Made by a program: the position numbers and the translations under genes. This document shows positions 59,023 through 64,000 of a stretch of DNA of 64,000 bases, one piece after another. Within the stretch, counting starts at the first letter, position 1. Each line of letters opens with the position of its first letter. The notes beneath the pieces are model-generated. The model ran no database searches. It was not told the origin of the DNA and saw only the letters and a list, made by a program, of their open reading frames with translations. Origin of the DNA: CAXXOK01 sp963663285 (lineage in GTDB: Bacteria; Bacillota; Clostridia; Christensenellales; Aristaeellaceae); the NCBI GenBank assembly GCA_963663285.2, contig CAXXNI010000004.1, forward strand, positions 1,178,001 to 1,242,000, read 5' to 3'.

Positions 59023-60510
59023 ATGAAGAGATTTTTAAAACCTATTGCATGGCTGCTCGCGCTTTGCCTGCTGGCAGCCAGCGCGCCCTGTGCTTTGGCT
59101 GATGATGCGTATGTATGGGTCGGTATGCTGCTGGATACGTCTTTGCCCAGCGCCGCAGCCTCTACGATTACCATTACTTCAGTCAGCGTTGGCGGCACGG
59201 CACTGCCTGAAAGCGCTAGTAACGATGTATGGTTCAGCGGCGGCACGGTTTCCATTGTGTTTAGCGATACGGAGACCGACAACACCTACACGTACGATGT
59301 TTCTACCGACGGAGGTGTTACTTTCGCGGCAACGGGGCTGAGCGGTGGCTTTACGCTGGACAGCCTCGGGTTATCCTCCAGCACAACACCGTACAGCATG
59401 GTGTTTCGTGTCAACGATGCAGCCGACTCCACAAACAGAGCTGTTTCCAGTATTTATTATGTGTATGTCGATAACGATGCGCCTGTACTGCTTTGTAAAG
59501 CGGGTACGGATAATACCCTTAACTTCTACGCGGGCGACGATGTCAGCGGTTTCAGCACGGCGGAGTACAACGTAACCGTGACCGCAAGTGAAGCTTCGCC
59601 AACCTGGATTAAACTGCTCACGGAATACGGGCAGGGCGTGTACACCGCGGTTATCCAATACAGCGGTGAAGGCACCATCCCGGCGGGCACACTTGGGGTG
59701 CGGGACAAGGCTGGCAATATTGCTGTTTGGGGCGAGGATATTATCATCTCGGCTACCGGCGGCATAAGCGGCGGCAGCACTATGAGCAGCGGGGGTTCGA
59801 TGAGCAGCAGCGGCGGGTCTTCCTCTGCTACGACATCCCGAACGGTATACTATGCCGCCAATACCGATGACGATACGGTCACCCCGTATAATGGCGTCGA
59901 TTTGGTGGTGGAGAACGGCAATATGTCCGCGCTGACCATCGGCGACCAGACCCTAAACCTGACTTTGCAGCTGTTTGACAGTGATTCCGGTGTTGTGTAT
60001 ACCAGCTACCAGCCGGTGTTCAGCGCAAGCTTTGCCGATTGGAACGGCAGCGGAACCACAACCAGCGACGCGGAAGACGACAACGATATGGATACGCTGG
60101 TGCTGACCGCTTCGGACGCGGAAACGTCCGAGGATGCCGATTATGCTTATGAATGGACCTTTGACGGTTCTGTTTATAAAAAACTTGCTGCCAGCGGCAT
60201 TGATTACCTCGTATTCTCCGATGGGGACGGCGCGATGGCACTGTCTACGGCAGGGTTTACGGCTGGGCTGCGTTACAACATGTATCGCGCTGCGGGGTTA
60301 TCCAGCAAGTCGTTCGTCTACACGGTACGTATGGGCGAGAGCGGAATGCAGATGCAGGTAACCGTAGATGGTGAAACCTATACGATGACGGATGACGAGA
60401 CCAGCGAAATCTATTATTACGACCTGTATATGGGTACGATGGATATGCTGGATTACCCCTTCGGGCAGGAAAGCGGTCAAACCGATACTGACGACGGGCG
60501 CAATGGATGA
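59023..60510 (+). CDS. Secreted beta-rich protein, unknown
   Basis: A 495-residue exported protein: signal peptide KRFLKPIAWLLALCLLAASA, then PCALADD. The mature N-terminal half looks like Ig-like or adhesin-type beta-sandwich modules (SGGTVSIVFSDTETDNTYTY, YYVYVDNDAPVLLCKAGTDN, with a VDNDAP linker typical of such repeats). A Gly/Ser/Met linker follows (GGSTMSSGGSMSSSGGSSS), then a second domain of about 220 residues that I cannot name (VYYAANTDDDTVTPYNGVDL). There is no transmembrane or sorting signal. The gene sits eight bases after the repeat protein and 11 before the adaptor gene. Confidence 0.75.
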   Translation: MKRFLKPIAWLLALCLLAASAPCALADDAYVWVGMLLDTSLPSAAASTITITSVSVGGTALPESASNDVWFSGGTVSIVFSDTETDNTYTYDVSTDGGVTFAATGLSGGFTLDSLGLSSSTTPYSMVFRVNDAADSTNRAVSSIYYVYVDNDAPVLLCKAGTDNTLNFYAGDDVSGFSTAEYNVTVTASEASPTWIKLLTEYGQGVYTAVIQYSGEGTIPAGTLGVRDKAGNIAVWGEDIIISATGGISGGSTMSSGGSMSSSGGSSSATTSRTVYYAANTDDDTVTPYNGVDLVVENGNMSALTIGDQTLNLTLQLFDSDSGVVYTSYQPVFSASFADWNGSGTTTSDAEDDNDMDTLVLTASDAETSEDADYAYEWTFDGSVYKKLAASGIDYLVFSDGDGAMALSTAGFTAGLRYNMYRAAGLSSKSFVYTVRMGESGMQMQVTVDGETYTMTDDETSEIYYYDLYMGTMDMLDYPFGQESGQTDTDDGRNG

Positions 60511-60521
60511 GGTGAAGCACA

Positions 60522-61556
60522 ATGACCGAGGCGGAAAAGAACAAGAAAATCAAAAAGAAAAGGCGTGCCAAGCGGTTCAAAAAGCTGATCGGCTGGTTGG
60601 TATTTCTGGCGTTGCTGAGCGGAGCGTTTTACCTGTTTGTCCTGCCGGATCTCAACGCGAGCGCTACCACCACGTATGATAGTTATACGGCGACGCGCGG
60701 AACCATATCCAATTCGCTTAGTTTCAGCGGATCCATCAGCGTTGTGAACGATGAAACCATGACTGCGGAGTCAGACACGACGGTGCGTAAAATCTACGTG
60801 GAAGAAGGGCAGGCAGTTTCTGCCGGCGATAAGCTGATTCGCCTGTCCGACGGTGAAGTGTTCAAAGCGGATTTCGATGGGGAAGTCAATGAGATATCCG
60901 TGGAAGAGGGGGACGAAGTCAGCGCGAACGCCAGCCTGATTGAGATTGTGGATTTCAGCAACCTGAAGGTGTCCATCCGCGTGGATGAATATTCGGTTAC
61001 GGATTTGACAGTCGGCGAGGCGTGCACCATTTCGGTTACGGCGCTGGATCAGACGTTTGACAGTACGATCACTCATATCAACCGCATTTCCTCCGGCGGC
61101 AACTCCACGGCGTACTACACCGTTACGGCGGAGTTTTCCGGAACAGAAAACGTGCTGCCCGGTATGCAGGTAACCGTAACCATACCGGAAGAGGAAGCGG
61201 ACAACGTGATTGTACTTAACCAGGACGCCCTTAGCTTTACCAATGGCAACAGCGCTTACGTGCTTATGAAAAATGACGATGGCGATATGGAACAGGTCGC
61301 CGTGGAACTGGGCGTGGAAAACGACAGCTATGTGGAAATTACCAGCGGGCTGGATGAGGACGACGTGGTATACGTCGTAGTGGAAAACACGGCTACATCG
61401 TCCAGCGGTCTGGCCAGCCTGTTCTCGTCGCTCACCGGCAGCACTACTTCCACATCCAGCACCAGCGGAATGCCCAGCGATATGGGTAGCAATTTCAGCA
61501 ACCGCGACTTCAGCGGCGGTGGTATGGGCGGCAATATGGGCGGCGGAATGCCTTGA
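60522..61556 (+). CDS. HlyD/MacA-like membrane-anchored adaptor (second copy)
   Basis: A 344-residue adaptor. A very basic cytoplasmic N-terminus (KNKKIKKKRRAKRFKK) precedes one membrane helix (about 23-43). The external part parallels the first copy: YDSYTATRGTISNSLSFSGS, TVRKIYVEEGQAVSAGDKLI, FDGEVNEISVEEGDEV, IRVDEYSVTDLTVGE, ENVLPGMQVTVTIP. The C-terminus is Gly/Met/Ser-rich (SGGGMGGNMGGGMP). It directly precedes the ABC ATPase and permease, the classic macA-macB order. GAGGTGAAGCACA precedes the ATG. Confidence 0.88.
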   Translation: MTEAEKNKKIKKKRRAKRFKKLIGWLVFLALLSGAFYLFVLPDLNASATTTYDSYTATRGTISNSLSFSGSISVVNDETMTAESDTTVRKIYVEEGQAVSAGDKLIRLSDGEVFKADFDGEVNEISVEEGDEVSANASLIEIVDFSNLKVSIRVDEYSVTDLTVGEACTISVTALDQTFDSTITHINRISSGGNSTAYYTVTAEFSGTENVLPGMQVTVTIPEEEADNVIVLNQDALSFTNGNSAYVLMKNDDGDMEQVAVELGVENDSYVEITSGLDEDDVVYVVVENTATSSSGLASLFSSLTGSTTSTSSTSGMPSDMGSNFSNRDFSGGGMGGNMGGGMP

Positions 61557-61573
61557 TGAGAGGATGACGCGAC

Positions 61574-62278
61574 ATGAGTGAAAACAATGAGATCTTTTTC
61601 CGGATGCGGGAGATCATTAAAAGATACCCGCTGGGAGAAGACGAAATCACCATCCTTAAAGGCATCAGCCTGGATATCAACCGGGGCGAGTACCTTTCGG
61701 TACTCGGCCCCTCGGGAAGCGGCAAATCCACGCTGATGAACATTATCGGCTGCCTGGATAAAGCTACTTCGGGTGAATATATTCTGCATAACAGCGCAAT
61801 TGACGATCTGGACGAAAAGGAACTGGCGCAGATTCGCAGCCGAGAAGTCGGTTTTATCTTCCAAAATTCGCAGATGCTGCCGAAATTGGATGCACTGAAA
61901 AACGTTGAACTCCCTCTGATTTATGCGGGTGTGCGCCCGCGCGAACGTGCCCGCCGCGCCGAGGAAATGCTGGAAAAGGTAGGGCTGGGCGACCGTTTGC
62001 ACCACAGGCCCAACATGCTGTCCGGCGGCCAGCAGCAGCGTGTCGCCATTGCGCGTGCGCTGGTAACCAACCCAACCCTGCTATTGGCTGATGAACCGAC
62101 TGGTGCATTGGACCAGACGACCGGCCACCAGATCATGGAGCTGTTCCGGCAGCTGAACGACGACGGCCATACCATTATTATGATTACGCATGATTTGAAC
62201 GTTGCAAGAAACGCCAAGCGCGTTGTGAATATTATTGATGGCGAGCTGACGGAAGTAGAGGAGGCGACGTTCGCGTGA
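61574..62278 (+). CDS. MacB/LolD-type ABC transporter ATP-binding protein
   Basis: A 234-residue ATPase with Walker A LGPSGSGKSTLMN, Q-loop IFQNSQML, signature MLSGGQQQRVAIARAL, Walker B LLLADEPTGALD and H-loop ITHDLN. This is the subfamily that pairs with MacB/FtsX-type permeases in export or mechanotransmission, not import. GAGGATGACGCGAC precedes the ATG. It overlaps the permease gene (GTGA). Confidence 0.95.
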   Translation: MSENNEIFFRMREIIKRYPLGEDEITILKGISLDINRGEYLSVLGPSGSGKSTLMNIIGCLDKATSGEYILHNSAIDDLDEKELAQIRSREVGFIFQNSQMLPKLDALKNVELPLIYAGVRPRERARRAEEMLEKVGLGDRLHHRPNMLSGGQQQRVAIARALVTNPTLLLADEPTGALDQTTGHQIMELFRQLNDDGHTIIMITHDLNVARNAKRVVNIIDGELTEVEEATFA

Positions 62279-63492
62279 AACGGTTTTTTCACCGGTTGTT
62301 TGGCAGTTTCTATATGTTTACGGAAAGCGTATCCATGTCCATTGGCAACATTACGCAGAACCGTCTTCGGTCTTTCCTGACCATACTGGGTATTATGATT
62401 GGCGTTACGGCTGTTATCGCCCTGATTACAACGGTTTCCGGCGTATCCACATCCATATCCGATTCCTTTACGTCCATGGGCGCGGGTACGATGACGGTAT
62501 CGGTTACGGGTAACGATATGCAGGGCGGCCTGACCAGTGCTAACATGGATGAAATTACACAGCTGGATCATATTACGGGGGTCACGCCCAGCGTATCGGC
62601 GACGGTTACGGTGGCGCGCGGCAGCAACTACGAAAGCTCCATCTCCGTATCCGGCAAAAATGATTATTATTTTGCAACGAGCGATTCCATTACCCGCGGA
62701 CGCGCGTTTAACCAGATCGATATGGATACCATGGCTCGTGTGTGCCTGATCGATGCAGATATGGTAAGCGAGTTCTTTTACGGGGTAGACCCGATTGGGC
62801 AAAACCTGTATATCAACAACTTAAGCTTCACGGTTGTCGGGGTGATTGATACCAGCGATGATGAATCTATATCGGAAATGGTTTCCGGTGCCAGCGACAT
62901 CTACATACCGTATACCACGGTGCTTAAGATGAACAGCGAAACGCTGGTTACCTCCATTACCGTCTATATTGATGATGCGGATGCGTCCGACGAGGTACAG
63001 ACCACGATTGGGAATTATCTGGATTCGCTGTTCAGCTATGAAGATGATACATACGAAATCACGACCATGGACAGCATACAGGAAACGATGGACAGTATGC
63101 TTTCGATGATGAGCGCGCTGCTGGGCGGCATCGCCTCTATATCGCTGATTGTAGGCGGCATCGGCATTATGAACATGATGCTTACCAGCGTAACCGAGCG
63201 CACTGTGGAAATCGGCTTGAAAAAAGCGATTGGGGCCGAACCGGGGCAAATCCAGATTCAATTTCTGATTGAGGCCTTCCTGTTATCTATGATCGGAGGC
63301 ATTATGGGGGTTATTTTGGGGATTGCACTATCGGCGATACTCTGCCAGGTGATGGGTACGTCCTTTACCTTGTCATACAGCGCCATCGCGCTTGGCGTGG
63401 GCTTCTCTGCCGCGGTCGGCATCCTGTTCGGCTGGTCGCCTGCGCGCAAGGCCAGCAACCTGAACCCAATCGACGCGCTCAGGCGTATGTAA
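62275..63492 (+). CDS. MacB-type ABC transporter permease
   Basis: A 405-residue permease with the MacB layout: one N-terminal helix (about 34-56, RSFLTILGIMIGVTAVIALI), a large extracellular domain (about 60-275; MacB core with ITRGRAFNQIDMD and NLYINNLSFTVVGVID), and three C-terminal helices (GIASISLIVGGIGIMNMML, then two after GAEPGQIQIQFLIEAFLLSM). It ends SPARKASNLNPIDALRRM, the family hallmark. Start is GTG at 62275, overlapping the ATPase stop. MacB transporters move substrates from the outer face of the membrane outwards by mechanotransmission. Confidence 0.95.
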   Translation: MKRFFHRLFGSFYMFTESVSMSIGNITQNRLRSFLTILGIMIGVTAVIALITTVSGVSTSISDSFTSMGAGTMTVSVTGNDMQGGLTSANMDEITQLDHITGVTPSVSATVTVARGSNYESSISVSGKNDYYFATSDSITRGRAFNQIDMDTMARVCLIDADMVSEFFYGVDPIGQNLYINNLSFTVVGVIDTSDDESISEMVSGASDIYIPYTTVLKMNSETLVTSITVYIDDADASDEVQTTIGNYLDSLFSYEDDTYEITTMDSIQETMDSMLSMMSALLGGIASISLIVGGIGIMNMMLTSVTERTVEIGLKKAIGAEPGQIQIQFLIEAFLLSMIGGIMGVILGIALSAILCQVMGTSFTLSYSAIALGVGFSAAVGILFGWSPARKASNLNPIDALRRM

Positions 63493-63509
63493 CCGAAGGA
63501 GGAAGAACG

Positions 63510-64000
63510 ATGAAGAAAAACATCCTGTTCGTGGCGCTGATCCTTGCGCTTTGCGTTGGACTCATCAGTCCCGCGCTGGCGGAAACGACCTTCGACGGCA
63601 CGGTGGTATCCAACGAATCGGTCAGTGTTACGGCGCCCTTCGGGGGCACGGTCGCGTCCTTTCATCTCCGGGAGGGGGATGAAATCAACACGGGCGACGT
63701 GATCGCGCAGGTGGCTACCACGAAGGTATATGCTTCCACCGACGGTGTGGTTAGCGGTATTTTCGGTCAGTCCGGCGACGCGGTAGATGACGTAGTCAAC
63801 CGCGTGGGCGCTGTGCTCTATATTGAACCCAGCAACAAATACACCATTACCGCCGATATTCAAAAAGCGTACAGCAGCAGCGATACGAAATATGTCAACA
63901 TCGGCGAAACCGTGTATATCAAAAGCTATTATTCCAGCAATGGCAATACGGCGGTCGGCATCATCACTGCGACGGACGATACCTCCTATACGGTGGAAAC
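63510..64000 (+). CDS. Secreted HlyD-like lipoyl-domain protein (second copy, partial at window end)
   Basis: The first 163 codons are present; the gene runs off the window. Signal peptide KKNILFVALILALCVGLISP, then ALAETTFDG. The mature start closely parallels the protein at 55911: VSVTAPFGGTVASFHLREGD against ITVTAPYGGTIQSISLREGA, and SSDTKYVNIGETVYIKS against SIDTKYVRIGETVYIKN. AAGGAGGAAGAACG precedes the ATG. It is the last visible gene of the export operon, 17 bases after the permease stop. Confidence 0.85.
   Translation, partial: MKKNILFVALILALCVGLISPALAETTFDGTVVSNESVSVTAPFGGTVASFHLREGDEINTGDVIAQVATTKVYASTDGVVSGIFGQSGDAVDDVVNRVGAVLYIEPSNKYTITADIQKAYSSSDTKYVNIGETVYIKSYYSSNGNTAVGIITATDDTSYTVE

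Noticed and set aside
58119..59285. A 388-codon minus-strand frame across the repeat region
   Set aside because: Antisense to the surface protein; its repeats simply mirror the 18-bp coding repeats.

Overview
The window is a chromosomal segment of an uncultured-looking, moderately G+C-rich (roughly 53-55% by eye) member of the Bacillota, most likely class Clostridia. Pointers are an L17 with a long internal insertion, a DUF4364-like regulator, DUF3842, a BMP-type nucleoside uptake operon, a Crh-like HPr, FeoB with a FeoB-associated Cys-rich protein, and no outer-membrane genes. Genus or family cannot be fixed from sequence reading alone. I saw no tRNA, rRNA, CRISPR array, insertion sequence or prophage.

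Layout. 1-2.3 kb: end of the ribosomal/alpha operon (rpsK tail, rpsD, rpoA, rplQ, terminator). 2.4-7.7 kb: a rightward housekeeping run, lspA-rluD, then rimO-pgsA-pncC-recA. 8-9.9 kb: dnaA, leftward and convergent with recA, with an AT-rich non-coding region behind it that carries DnaA-box-like sequences. 9.9-21.2 kb: recD2-comF, a Crh-like HPr, a DUF4364-like regulator, tdk, a leftward operon (P-loop kinase, DUF3842, Mrp ATPase, redox protein), an ECF S-component, an RluA synthase and a DUF3788 protein. 21.5-26.5 kb: leftward BMP-type (probably nucleoside) ABC importer. 26.7-38.7 kb: an OGG-like glycosylase, macrodomain protein, yqeY, secreted proteins, acyl-ACP thioesterase, glmM, murG, apgM, HAD phosphatase and an FAD protein.

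39-43.8 kb is the part I find least explained: four tightly ordered rightward genes encoding two small unknown proteins (one with Syd-like features), a 794-residue protein with a long acidic tail, and an orphan VirD4/TraD-like coupling ATPase, with no relaxase or type IV secretion genes nearby. deoC, rplM-rpsI (own promoter and structured leader), thiN and a UGT-like glycosyltransferase follow. 48-51.2 kb: feoA-feoB-feoB-associated protein-nrdG, where FeoB carries an unusual histidine-rich insertion inside its G domain. ansA follows.

52.3-64 kb: a leftward OmpR-type two-component system diverges from a long rightward operon (54.7 kb to beyond the window end). That operon holds two membrane-anchored HlyD-like adaptors, two paralogous secreted HlyD-like proteins, two secreted surface-type proteins (one with hexapeptide Asp/Glu-Pro repeats), and a MacB-type ABC ATPase and permease. 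The intergenic region carries paired 11-bp-spaced TTTTCAG repeats in inverted orientation beside a promoter with a good -10 and no -35, which suggests the response regulator controls the export operon.
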